This document shows, in pieces, positions 18,658-26,270 of a stretch of DNA of 38,449 nucleotides. Every line of letters starts with the position of its first letter. Positions within the stretch are counted from its first letter, which is position 1. The translations under genes were made by a program, and so were the position numbers. This DNA comes from Desulfarculus sp. (GTDB lineage: Bacteria; Desulfobacterota; Desulfarculia; Desulfarculales; Desulfarculaceae): NCBI GenBank assembly GCA_003605055.1, contig QZKP01000016.1, positions 1-38,449 on the forward strand, in the 5' to 3' direction. A model generated the notes under the pieces. It saw nothing but the letters and a program-made list of their open reading frames with translations, was not told the origin of the DNA and made no database searches.

Positions 18658-19569
18658 CTACTCAGGCGCTTTCTTGACCGCGTGGCCGCCGAACTGCTGG
18701 CGCAGGGCGGCCAGCACCTTATCCCCGAAGGTCTCCTCCCGCCGGGAGCGGAAACGATTCATCAGGCTCAGGGTGATCACCGGCGCGCTCACCGCGCTCT
18801 CAATGGCCTGCTGCACGCTCCAGCGCCCCTCGCCGGAGTCCTCCACGTAGCCGGCGACGCCCTCCAGGCGAGGCTTGTCGCCAAAGGCCCTCTCCAGCAG
18901 ATCCAGCAGCCAGGAGCGCACCACGCTGCCGCGCTGCCACAGGTGGCAGATGCGGGCGAAGTCGTGGTGGGCGGCGAAGGGGCCGTTTTGCATCAGCTCA
19001 AAGCCCTCGGCGTAGGCCTGCATCATGCCGTACTCGATGCCGTTGTGGATCATCTTCACGAAATGCCCGCTGCCCGCCGGCCCGGTGTGCAGATAGCCTT
19101 CGGGCGGGGCCAGGCTGGCCAGGACCGGCTCCAGGCGGGCGAAGGCCTCGGCCGGCCCGCCCAGCATCAGACAGTAGCCTTCCGCAAGGCCCCAGACGCC
19201 GCCGCTCACCCCGGCGTCCAGGTAGGCGATGCCCTTGGCTTCCAGGGCTGCACCTCGCCGCAGGTCGTCCTGGTAATAGCTGTTGCCGCCTTCCACGATC
19301 AGGTCGCCGGGCTCCAGCACCTCAGCCAACGCAGCCAGGTGTTCGTCCACCACCTCCGCCGGCAGCATCAGCCAGACCACCCGCGGCGGCATAAGGGCCG
19401 TGCGCAGCTCGGTCAGGGACCGCAACGCGCTGACGCCCTGCTCCCGGGCGGCCAAATCCTGGGCCTTCTCCAGGGTGCGGTTGTAGGCCACCACCTGGTG
19501 CCCGCCCCGGGCCAGGCGCTGGGCCATACCCCGGCCCATGCGCCCCAGCCCCACCATGGCTAGCTGCAT
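18658..19569 (-). CDS. gnd: 6-phosphogluconate dehydrogenase, decarboxylating (short, GndA/YqeC-like type)
   Basis: 303 aa, the short form of the family (about 300 residues) rather than the 470-residue E. coli Gnd. N-terminal Rossmann motif GLGRMGRGMA at about 7-16; substrate motifs EGGNSYYQDD, DAGVSGGVWG and FVKMIHNGIEYG with the catalytic Lys. AGGAAGG precedes ATG 19569. Short forms are often NAD+-linked, which is a family-level expectation and not shown here. It lies directly upstream of zwf in the operon. Confidence 0.92.
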   Translation of the reverse strand: MQLAMVGLGRMGRGMAQRLARGGHQVVAYNRTLEKAQDLAAREQGVSALRSLTELRTALMPPRVVWLMLPAEVVDEHLAALAEVLEPGDLIVEGGNSYYQDDLRRGAALEAKGIAYLDAGVSGGVWGLAEGYCLMLGGPAEAFARLEPVLASLAPPEGYLHTGPAGSGHFVKMIHNGIEYGMMQAYAEGFELMQNGPFAAHHDFARICHLWQRGSVVRSWLLDLLERAFGDKPRLEGVAGYVEDSGEGRWSVQQAIESAVSAPVITLSLMNRFRSRREETFGDKVLAALRQQFGGHAVKKAPE

Positions 19570-19635
19570 TGCCTTCCTCCGGCTGGCGTGCTGACTTCAC
19601 AATAAATTGTACCTGATCCAGTCCTCAAACACAGA

Positions 19636-19658
19636 GGCCGGACCCAGCGGGCCCGGCC
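19636..19658 (-). terminator. Hairpin after tkt, possible attenuating terminator
   Basis: On the minus strand, 10-bp arms GGCCGGGCCC and GGGTCCGGCC enclose a GCT loop. One pair is G-U, so the stem is complete only in the minus-strand RNA, which fixes its orientation. The tail is only moderately U-rich (TCTGTGTTTG). It lies between tkt and gnd and may lower, rather than block, transcription of the downstream genes. Confidence 0.55.
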
Positions 19659-19689
19659 CCTGTGCAGGACAATGCTTGCGGCCGGCGGT

Positions 19690-21690
19690 TTACCTGCCCA
19701 GCAGCTCCAGGGCCTGCGCCGCCACGTTGTCCAGGTTGAAGCCCAGCTTGTCCATGACCGTGGGTCCCGGCGCGCTCTCGCCGAAGCGGTCCAGGCCGAT
19801 CACCACGCCGGCGTCGCCCACCCAGCGCTCCCAGCCCAGGCTGGCGCCGGCCTCGATGGCCAGGCGGGCCTTGACCCCCGGAGGCAGCACCGCATCCCGG
19901 TAGGCCTGGTCCTGGGCCGCGAACAGCTCCCAGGAGGGCATGGAGATCACCCGCGCGGCCACGCCCGCCTGCTCCAGCTTGGCCTGGGCGGCCAGGGCCA
20001 GGGTTACTTCCGAGCCCGTGGCGATCAGCAGAAGTTGGGGCGTGCCCTGGCAATCGTTGAGCACATAGGCGCCCTTGGCCACGCCCGCGGCCATGGGGTG
20101 GACCGCGGGGTCCAGGCAGGGCAGCTTCTGGCGGGTGAGCACCAGGGCCACCGGCCCCTGCTTGTGCTGCATGGCCACCCGCCAGGCGGCCGCGGTCTCG
20201 TTGCCCTCGGCCGGCCGCAGCACCGTGAAGCCGGGCATGGCCCGGAGCGACATGAGATGCTCCACCGGCTGGTGGGTGGGTCCGTCCTCGCCCACCCCGA
20301 TGCTGTCGTGGGTGAAGACCCAGATGCTGTGGCAGCCCATGACAGCCGAAAGCCTCAGGGCCGGGCGCATGTAGTCGGCGAAGACGAAGAAGGTGGCCCC
20401 GTAGGGGATCACCCCGCCGTGCAGGGCCATGCCGTTGACCGTGGCCGCCATGCCGTGCTCACGCACCCCGAAGTGAATGTTGCGGCCGCCCGGCTCCTGG
20501 CTGGGGCGCATGTCGGGGCTGCCGGCGATGAGGGTCTTGGTGGAGGGGGCCAGGTCCGCCGAGCCGCCCACCAAGTTGGGCACCTTGGCCGCGATAGCGT
20601 TGAGCACCTTGCCGCTGGCCGCCCGGGTGGCGATCTTCTCGCCGGCTGGGAAGCTCGGCAGCTGTGCGTCCCAGCCCGCGGGCAGCTCGCCGGCCATCTG
20701 GGCCCGGAAGCGGGCGGCTAACTCCGGATGAGCCTTGGCATAGGCGGCGAACATCTCCTGCCACTGCCTCTGGCGTTCTGCGCCGCGCTGGCCGGCTTCG
20801 AGCATATGCCGGCGGGCCTGGTCCGGCAGGCAGAAGGCCTCGCCGGTGCAGCCCAGGTTCCGGCGGGTGGCGGCCAGGGCCTCGGCGCCCAGGGGCTCCC
20901 CGTGCACGCCGGCGGTGTCCACCTTGGGGCTGCCGTAGCCGATGTGGGTGCGCACCGCGATGAGGCTGGGCCGGTCGTTCTCGGCCCGAGCCGCCTCGAC
21001 GGCCGCGGCGATGGCCTGGGTGTCGTTGCCGTCGGCCACGGCCTTGGTGTGCCAGCCGTAGGCCGCGAAACGCGCCAGGCGGTCCTCGGTGAAGGCCAAC
21101 TCGGTGCCGCCCTCGATGGAGATGTGGTTGTCGTCGTAGAGGTAGATGAGCTTGCCCAAGCCCAGCGTAGCGGCCAGGGAGGCGGCCTCGCTGGCCACGC
21201 CCTCCATCAGGTCGCCGTCGCTGACGATGGCGTAGGTGTAGTGGTCCACCACCGCCAAGCCGCCGCGGTTGAACTGCTGGGCCAGGAAACGCTCGGCCAG
21301 GGCCATGCCCACGCCCATGGCAAAACCCTGCCCCAGGGGGCCGGTGGTGGCCTCCACCCCCGGCGCGCGGCCGTATTCGGGGTGGCCGGGGGTCTTGCTG
21401 CCCCACTGCCGGAAGGCCAGCAGGTCCTCCAGGGACAGGGCATAGCCGGTCAGGTGCAGCATGGCGTAGAGCAGGGCCGAGCCGTGGCCGGCGCTGAGCA
21501 CGAAGCGGTCCCGGTCCACCCAGGCCGGGTCGGCCGGGTTGTAGCGCATGAACTGGCTCCACAGCACGTAGGCCATGGGCGCGGCGCCCAAGGGCATGCC
21601 GGGGTGGCCGCTGTTGGCTTTTTCCACCATGTCAGCGGCCAGCATGCGGATGGTGTTGATGGACAGATCCTGCAGCTCCTTGTCGCTCAT
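19690..21690 (-). CDS. tkt: Transketolase
   Basis: 666 aa from ATG 21690, which sits five bases after GGAGAGG; the in-frame GTG at 21696 is too close to that site. TPP-binding segment [14 protein letters not shown]; the N-terminal family signature [21 protein letters not shown]; catalytic His in [15 protein letters not shown]; and the pyrimidine domain motif [18 protein letters not shown]. It transfers two-carbon units between sugar phosphates in the non-oxidative pentose phosphate pathway. First gene of the tkt-gnd-zwf-pgl group, 120 bp before gnd. Confidence 0.96.
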   Translation of the reverse strand: MSDKELQDLSINTIRMLAADMVEKANSGHPGMPLGAAPMAYVLWSQFMRYNPADPAWVDRDRFVLSAGHGSALLYAMLHLTGYALSLEDLLAFRQWGSKTPGHPEYGRAPGVEATTGPLGQGFAMGVGMALAERFLAQQFNRGGLAVVDHYTYAIVSDGDLMEGVASEAASLAATLGLGKLIYLYDDNHISIEGGTELAFTEDRLARFAAYGWHTKAVADGNDTQAIAAAVEAARAENDRPSLIAVRTHIGYGSPKVDTAGVHGEPLGAEALAATRRNLGCTGEAFCLPDQARRHMLEAGQRGAERQRQWQEMFAAYAKAHPELAARFRAQMAGELPAGWDAQLPSFPAGEKIATRAASGKVLNAIAAKVPNLVGGSADLAPSTKTLIAGSPDMRPSQEPGGRNIHFGVREHGMAATVNGMALHGGVIPYGATFFVFADYMRPALRLSAVMGCHSIWVFTHDSIGVGEDGPTHQPVEHLMSLRAMPGFTVLRPAEGNETAAAWRVAMQHKQGPVALVLTRQKLPCLDPAVHPMAAGVAKGAYVLNDCQGTPQLLLIATGSEVTLALAAQAKLEQAGVAARVISMPSWELFAAQDQAYRDAVLPPGVKARLAIEAGASLGWERWVGDAGVVIGLDRFGESAPGPTVMDKLGFNLDNVAAQALELLGR

Positions 21691-21741
21691 GGACACCTCT
21701 CCCCGGCGGGCCGCAACGGGCCCCGGCTAAAAGCGGCCGGC

Positions 21742-21766
21742 CAGGCGCCTCCGGCGGGGGCGCCTG
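21742..21766 (-). promoter_or_regulatory. GC-rich hairpin in the tkt leader
   Basis: A perfect 8-bp inverted repeat CAGGCGCC / GGCGCCTG with a 9-nt loop, about 50 bp upstream of the tkt start codon, so within the likely 5' untranslated region. It has no adjacent U-run. It may be a leader structure; no known riboswitch fold was recognised. The rest of the 21691-21969 gap has no supported gene. Confidence 0.35.
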
Positions 21767-21969
21767 CCCTGTACAAACCTCTTTTTTAATCGTTACTCCG
21801 CCGCCCGGCCCGCAGATAAGACCCCATCCAGGCCGGCGGCACCCCCCAAGATTAAGTCAATAGCCCTGGTCTGACAATAGGGATTTGGGGCCTGGAGCGC
21901 TGGGCCCAGAGCAGGCGGCCGAGGTGCGCCGGGCCTACTTCAAGGACAAGGCGCAGCTCTGGTAGGAGG

Positions 21970-22509
21970 TTAGCGGGCCTGCTCCGCCCCGGCCGCCTGC
22001 CGGATTATCTGCAAGATGGCTGGAAAGCGCTCCGGACCAATAGGCCCCACGGCCCGGAAGAGTATCTGGCCCCTTGGCCCCAGCACCAGGAAGCTGGGCT
22101 GGTCCTCGGGCAGATTGTAGTTCTTGCGCATCTCGCCGTCCCAGTCGCCGTAGATGGTGAGCCCCTCTTTGAGCGAGGCCTCCTGGAGGCCGTCCTGCCA
22201 CAGGCCCTTGAAGGGCCAGGAGGCGCTGGCGCAGTCCACCACCGCCACCCGGGCCAACTGGGCCCTGGTCTGGACCGGCAGGGCTTCATAGAACCGGCTC
22301 AGCTCCTTTTTCAGGGGCCGGTTCAGCTCCACCTGCTTGCGCTTCTCATAGAACAAAAGCACCACCTTGCCCGGGAGGTCGGCCAGGTGCAGGGTCTTGC
22401 CTTCGCCAGAGGTCACGCTGAAGGCCGGGGCCTGCTCCGCGCCGGCCGCCGCCCCGGCCGCGAGCAGCAAAGCCAAGCCAAGAGCCGTGGCCATGAGCTT
22501 GTAACGCAC
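21970..22509 (-). CDS. Exported YtfJ-like thioredoxin-fold protein lacking CXXC
   Basis: 179 aa. Signal peptide 1-24 (hydrophobic 9-20, cleavage near AGA-EQ). The following domain has the thioredoxin/redoxin strand order: FSVTSGEGKTLHLADLPGKVVLLFYEK, then a helix, VAVVDCASA and PSFLVLGPRGQILFRAVG. The redox-active CXXC expected after the first core strand is absent (FYEKRKQVEL), and only one Cys remains (VVDC). This pattern fits the YtfJ family of periplasmic proteins of unknown role. It lies nine bases after the membrane/flavoprotein/SCP2 gene, so it is probably co-transcribed with the merR unit. Confidence 0.75.
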   Translation of the reverse strand: MRYKLMATALGLALLLAAGAAAGAEQAPAFSVTSGEGKTLHLADLPGKVVLLFYEKRKQVELNRPLKKELSRFYEALPVQTRAQLARVAVVDCASASWPFKGLWQDGLQEASLKEGLTIYGDWDGEMRKNYNLPEDQPSFLVLGPRGQILFRAVGPIGPERFPAILQIIRQAAGAEQAR

Positions 22510-22518
22510 GCCACCCTC

Positions 22519-24372
22519 CTAACGGGAGAACAGCTCCTTGAAACGCATGAGCAGAGTGATGTCGCCGGTGACGGTGTACTTGCCGCCCATGAAGGCCGCC
22601 TGGCCGTCCAGCTCGCCCTTGGCGATGGCCAGCCACACCTCGGCCGGCGTCTTGATCACCAAGTTGGGCGAGGGAGCCGGGCCCTCCACGAAGCGGCACT
22701 TGCCCTCGGCCATGACCAGGTGCGTGGTGAAGCTTTCGCTGCCGCTGACCTCGAACTGCACCACGGCCTGGAGATCACCGGCCGCCTGGGGGTTGAAGCC
22801 GCGGGGCATCATTTCCAGCAGCACGCGGCAACTGCGGGCGCTCTGCGGCCCCTTGGCCTGTGCCTGGGGTGGGGCGGCCGGGGCGCGGCCGGCCTTTTTG
22901 GCCTTGCGCTCGGCGATCATCTGCTGGAGCCAGGCCTGCCGGACCTGCTCGTCGTAGGTTCGGCCCGGGGACCACTCCTGCTCCACGTATTTGTGGAAGC
23001 CTTCGTAGAGGCCGTGCTCCTGCCAGTGCCGGTAATCGTCGGCCATGATACCGTCCTTCTGGTTCTTGATCAGCCAGCCGATGTGCAGCCAGAAGAACAG
23101 ATCCTCCGAGGTGGCCGGATAGCGGCGCTTTTGTTTGACGGCCCGGGCCAGGTCGCGGGCCAGGTCCGCAGCCCGGGCCTCGACGGTCTCCCGGCCCAGG
23201 AATTCGCCGGGGCCGGTGGCCAAGGCGGTTAGGGTGCCCACGGAAAAGGCGCCGTACACGTGGAGGATCCGGGCCAGGTAGTTGGCCACCTCCACCTCGC
23301 CGAAGGCCGCGGCCACGCTGATGGCCAGGCCGGGCTTGAAGGTGCCGCGCGGCTTGTGACCCCAGGCCAGGCTGCGGTCCAGGAAGGCCTTCATCTGGGC
23401 GGTGACGTGGTAGAAGTACACTGGCGAGGCCAGTATCACGGCGTCGGCGGCCAGAAGCTGCGTCACGATGCCGCGGTGGTCGTCGGGAATCCAGCACTTG
23501 CCCTTCTCGATGCACAGCCCGCAGCCGGTGCAGTAGTCAATCTCTTTGCCGCTGAGGAGTATCATCTCTAGGGCAAAGCCTTCCTCCTCCAGGGTGGGCC
23601 GCAGCATCTCGATGAGTTGAGTGGTATTGCCGATGCCCTGGTGGGGCGAGCCGTTGATGGCTACTATCTTGCCGTTAGCGAACATGGTTTCCTCCTTGTG
23701 CAGCGGCGGGGCGGGCCGGGGCTGGGCCGGGGCCGCGGGCGGCTCCGGCGCGGGCGCCTGGGGCCGCACCGGCTCCAGCCCCATCCGGCGCTGGTAGTAG
23801 TCCGGGTATTTCTTGGTGAAGGGCAGACCCACCCCCAGCAGCAGGGCCAAGGGGATGAAAGCGAAGAACAGGATATGCGGCACCGGCCCGTCCGGAGGCG
23901 AAAAGGCCAGGGGCATGAGGGCCGAGAGGGTGCAGGCCGCGAACAAGCAGGCCCATACCAGGGTCATGTTGCGGTTGATGTTCTTGAAGATATCGGTCTG
24001 CCACACTGCCTCGGGAGTGGTTTTTTTGGCGAAGTGCTCGGTGAACAAGGGCCCTCCGAAAAGCGGCGGCAGAGCCACCAGGCAGAAGAGCACCCCATAG
24101 AGAACCGCCACCGGCGCGCTGGCCACGGCCCGGCCCAGTCCGCCCGGCCCCAGGGCGAAGCCCAGCCCGCCCAGGGCCACGAAAACGCTCATGCCCCACT
24201 CCACCATGGAGGCCTGGCTCCAACGCCTGAGCAGCAGCATCACCGGGACCAGCCCGGCCGCCATGCCCAAGCCCAGGCCGGCCATCAGCGCCGGAGGGAA
24301 GGCCTTGATCTCGCCCACAGCGATGAAGGCCGAGGCGCAGACGATGGGCAGTATCCTAAGCGCCGTCTTCAT
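22519..24372 (-). CDS. Membrane domain / iron-sulfur flavoprotein / SCP2 fusion protein
   Basis: 617 aa from ATG 24372, which overlaps the end of merR by 17 bp. Residues 1 to about 200 form about six membrane helices. A Pro/Ala-rich linker spans about 204-229. From 230 there is an NADPH-dependent FMN reductase/flavodoxin-fold domain (KIVAINGSPHQGIGNT; ILASPVYFYHVTAQMKAFLDR) with a compact cysteine motif C-x2-C-x2-C-x5-C (CTGCGLCIEKGKC), the 4Fe-4S pattern of Isf-type iron-sulfur flavoproteins. The last 105 residues or so form an SCP2-like sterol/lipid-carrier domain (SFTTHLVMAEGKC ... FMGGKYTVTGDI). A strong ribosome-binding site and ATG (23685) lie exactly at the linker end, so a separate 388-aa cytosolic flavoprotein is likely to be made as well. 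Substrate unknown; the SCP2 domain suggests a lipid. Confidence 0.75.
   Translation of the reverse strand: MKTALRILPIVCASAFIAVGEIKAFPPALMAGLGLGMAAGLVPVMLLLRRWSQASMVEWGMSVFVALGGLGFALGPGGLGRAVASAPVAVLYGVLFCLVALPPLFGGPLFTEHFAKKTTPEAVWQTDIFKNINRNMTLVWACLFAACTLSALMPLAFSPPDGPVPHILFFAFIPLALLLGVGLPFTKKYPDYYQRRMGLEPVRPQAPAPEPPAAPAQPRPAPPLHKEETMFANGKIVAINGSPHQGIGNTTQLIEMLRPTLEEEGFALEMILLSGKEIDYCTGCGLCIEKGKCWIPDDHRGIVTQLLAADAVILASPVYFYHVTAQMKAFLDRSLAWGHKPRGTFKPGLAISVAAAFGEVEVANYLARILHVYGAFSVGTLTALATGPGEFLGRETVEARAADLARDLARAVKQKRRYPATSEDLFFWLHIGWLIKNQKDGIMADDYRHWQEHGLYEGFHKYVEQEWSPGRTYDEQVRQAWLQQMIAERKAKKAGRAPAAPPQAQAKGPQSARSCRVLLEMMPRGFNPQAAGDLQAVVQFEVSGSESFTTHLVMAEGKCRFVEGPAPSPNLVIKTPAEVWLAIAKGELDGQAAFMGGKYTVTGDITLLMRFKELFSR
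23691..23697 (-). promoter_or_regulatory. Embedded ribosome-binding site inside the fusion gene
   Basis: AAGGAGG on the minus strand, followed by AAACC and ATG (23685-23683), in frame with the fusion. It is as strong as any gene-start signal in the window and marks the start of the flavoprotein domain (MFANGKIVAINGSP). Confidence 0.8.
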
Positions 24373-25126
24373 CGTCCTTCCCCTCGCCCAAGAGCTTGTG
24401 GTCCTTGAGGTCCTCCGCGGCCGCAATCCGGTGTTGGAACAGACGGTCAATGACATAAGACCGGGTGGCCCGGGCGGCCTGCACCATCCCCAGGGTTACC
24501 TGAGCGTCCAACTCGGGGGACAGGTCCTTGGTCAAGCGCGCCCGCAGGCGCATTTCCTCGTCCACGATGCGCCTGCCCAGGCGCACGTAATAGCCGACAT
24601 CCTGGGGCCGGAGACCCTGGGCGTGGCCGAAGACATAGATCCGGGCCATGGCCAGGTCTTGCTGATCGTATAGGCCGGGCTCCAGAGGCAGCAGCAGCTC
24701 GGCCTCCAGCAACTGTTGCAGGTGCCCGGGCTCCATGCTCGTGGCTGCCAGCAGTTGCTCGGTGTCCAGCTTTTCGCCCTGGTCCTGTCCGAACACCTCT
24801 TGGGCCAGGGCCACCAGAGGGGCGATGTCCTGCCCTTGGTCACTGGCCTGCAGAATGGCCTTGATCTTGCCCAGAGGCAGGCGGTGCTGCCCCTGCAAGC
24901 TGCGAATCAGGGCCGCCCGCTCCACGCAGGCCGGGTCATAATAGGCCATGTTGGGGCTGGTCTTGAGCGGCCTGGGCAGGAGCCCCTGCTCCACGTAGTA
25001 GAGCAAGGTGGACTTGGGCAGGCCGGTGGCGGCCATGAGCTGGCTCATGCGCAGGCCGGCGGGCTTGGCCGCTCGTCGCGAGGCCCTGCTCCCCTTGCTG
25101 TCTTTGCTTTTTTTCTTTCCTGCCAT
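24356..25126 (-). CDS. MerR family transcriptional regulator
   Basis: 256 aa. After a basic 26-residue N-terminal tail (MAGKKKSKDSKGSRASRRAAK...), a MerR winged helix runs from about 27 to 95: MSQLMAATGLPKSTLLYYVEQGLLP, then a wing and PLGKIKAIL. A second, weaker helix-turn-helix-like stretch follows (LAATSMEPGHLQQLLEAELL...), then a helical effector region. No metal-binding cysteines, so not a metal sensor. The last codons overlap the fusion gene, so it probably controls that gene; a palindrome at its promoter suggests autoregulation. No Shine-Dalgarno is seen before ATG 25126 and the predicted transcription start falls on the ATG, so the mRNA may be leaderless. Confidence 0.85.
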   Translation of the reverse strand: MAGKKKSKDSKGSRASRRAAKPAGLRMSQLMAATGLPKSTLLYYVEQGLLPRPLKTSPNMAYYDPACVERAALIRSLQGQHRLPLGKIKAILQASDQGQDIAPLVALAQEVFGQDQGEKLDTEQLLAATSMEPGHLQQLLEAELLLPLEPGLYDQQDLAMARIYVFGHAQGLRPQDVGYYVRLGRRIVDEEMRLRARLTKDLSPELDAQVTLGMVQAARATRSYVIDRLFQHRIAAAEDLKDHKLLGEGKDDEDGA

Positions 25127-25132
25127 GCCGCC

Positions 25133-25161
25133 AGACTAATCCTGCCCGTACATTATGTCAA
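25133..25161 (-). promoter_or_regulatory. Promoter of the merR operon
   Basis: On the minus strand: TTGACA (25161-25156), a 17-bp spacer, and TAGTCT (25138-25133). The -35 is a perfect consensus; the -10 is weaker. Transcription would start at about 25126, the merR start codon. Confidence 0.6.
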
Positions 25162-25184
25162 GTATAAAGTGGCGCTTTACACTT
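25160..25184. promoter_or_regulatory. 25-bp palindromic operator between merR and the sensor operon
   Basis: AAGTATAAAG, five bases, then CTTTACACTT: 10-bp arms with nine matching positions around a 5-bp centre. It is AT-rich in a GC-rich setting and its edge overlaps the merR -35 box. A MerR dimer, or another dimeric regulator, bound here would sit on the merR promoter and about 90 bp upstream of the divergent solute-binding protein gene. Confidence 0.65.
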
Positions 25185-25271
25185 TTTGTTTTCAGGCTAC
25201 CGCCGGGCGGGCCCGCGGCTGGCTTGCCAGTGGGCGGCGGCCGGAGCTAAACTGGCGGAGGAGGAGAGGAT

Positions 25272-26270
25272 TTGTCGCCTCGGGGGTTTTCAGATAAGAC
25301 CCGCGCCTGGTTGGCTTCGGTGCTGCTGGCGGCCTTGCTGCTGGCCCCGGCCGGGGCCCAGGCCGCAGACAAGGTGCGCCTGCAGTTGCAGTGGGTGCAC
25401 CAGGCCCAGTTCGCCGGCTTTTACCTGGCCCAGGACCTGGGCCTGTACGGCAAGGCGGGCCTGGAGGTGGAGATCAAACCTGGCGGGCCGGGCCTGGACC
25501 CTCTTATTGAACTGGCTGCCGGGCGCTGCGACTTCGCCCTGTCCTGGCTGTCCGAGGCCCTGCAGCGCCGGGGCAAAGGCGTCCCCCTGCTCAACCTGGC
25601 TCAACTCGTGCAGCGCTCCTCCCTGCTCTTGGTGACTTTCGCCGACAGCAGCATAAAGAACATAAAGGACCTGCAGGGCAAGCGGGTGGGGCTTTGGAGC
25701 CGGCAGTTTGCCCTGGCCCCCCGGGCCCTGTTCCATCGCGAGGGGGTCCGCGTGCAGGAGGTCCCCCAGAATGTCACCATGGCCCCCTTTCTGATGCGGG
25801 CGGTGGACGCGGCCTCGGCCATGCTCTACAACGAATACCACCAGCTCTATCAGGCAGGGGTGGACCTGAACCAGATACGCGTATTTGACTTCGTGGAGCT
25901 GGGCCTGAACTTCCCCGAGGACGGCCTCTACGCCCTGAACCAGACTTGGGCCCAACGGCCTGAAATCTGCCGCCGCTTCGTGGCCGCCAGCCTGGAGGGT
26001 TGGCACCAGGCCTTTGCCCAACCGGAAAAAGCCCTGGCCGCGGTGATGAAGCGGGTGGATGCTTCCCACCTGGCCAGTAACCAGGCCCACCAGCGCTGGA
26101 TGCTGAACACCATGCAGAAACTCATCACCAACCGGGTGGGGCTGGTCCTGATGGGCCAACTATCTTCTTTTGACCTGAAGATGGTCAACCAGGTGCTAGT
26201 ACAGCAGGGCTTCCTGCCGGCGCCGGTGCCCTTGGAGGAATTCGCCGTGCCGGCCTGGAAGGCGCCATGA
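25272..26270 (+). CDS. NMT1/THI5-type periplasmic solute-binding protein
   Basis: 332 aa from TTG 25272, preceded by GGAGGAGAGGA; no better start is in frame. Signal peptide 1-32 (LLAALLLAPAGAQA-AD). The family signature LQWVHQAQFAGFYLAQDLG at 38-56 is that of NMT1/THI5-like binding proteins, known for pyrimidine thiamine precursors and related ligands, and also found as sensor domains of bacterial signalling proteins. No ABC permease or ATPase gene is adjacent. The gene overlaps the cyclase gene by four bases (ATGA), so it probably serves as a ligand-binding partner of that receptor. The ligand is unknown. Confidence 0.88.
   Translation: MSPRGFSDKTRAWLASVLLAALLLAPAGAQAADKVRLQLQWVHQAQFAGFYLAQDLGLYGKAGLEVEIKPGGPGLDPLIELAAGRCDFALSWLSEALQRRGKGVPLLNLAQLVQRSSLLLVTFADSSIKNIKDLQGKRVGLWSRQFALAPRALFHREGVRVQEVPQNVTMAPFLMRAVDAASAMLYNEYHQLYQAGVDLNQIRVFDFVELGLNFPEDGLYALNQTWAQRPEICRRFVAASLEGWHQAFAQPEKALAAVMKRVDASHLASNQAHQRWMLNTMQKLITNRVGLVLMGQLSSFDLKMVNQVLVQQGFLPAPVPLEEFAVPAWKAP

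Noticed and set aside
16367..18850. 827-codon plus-strand open frame opposite pgl and zwf
   Set aside because: The opposite strand encodes complete, motif-verified pgl and zwf; the plus-strand translation is low-complexity and has no recognisable domain.
21864..21965. Short plus-strand open stretch ending in LGPEQAAEVRRAYFKDKAQLW and a stop
   Set aside because: It reads like the tail of a gene, but only 33 codons are open, there is no start signal, and no homologue is recognised; too little to call a pseudogene.
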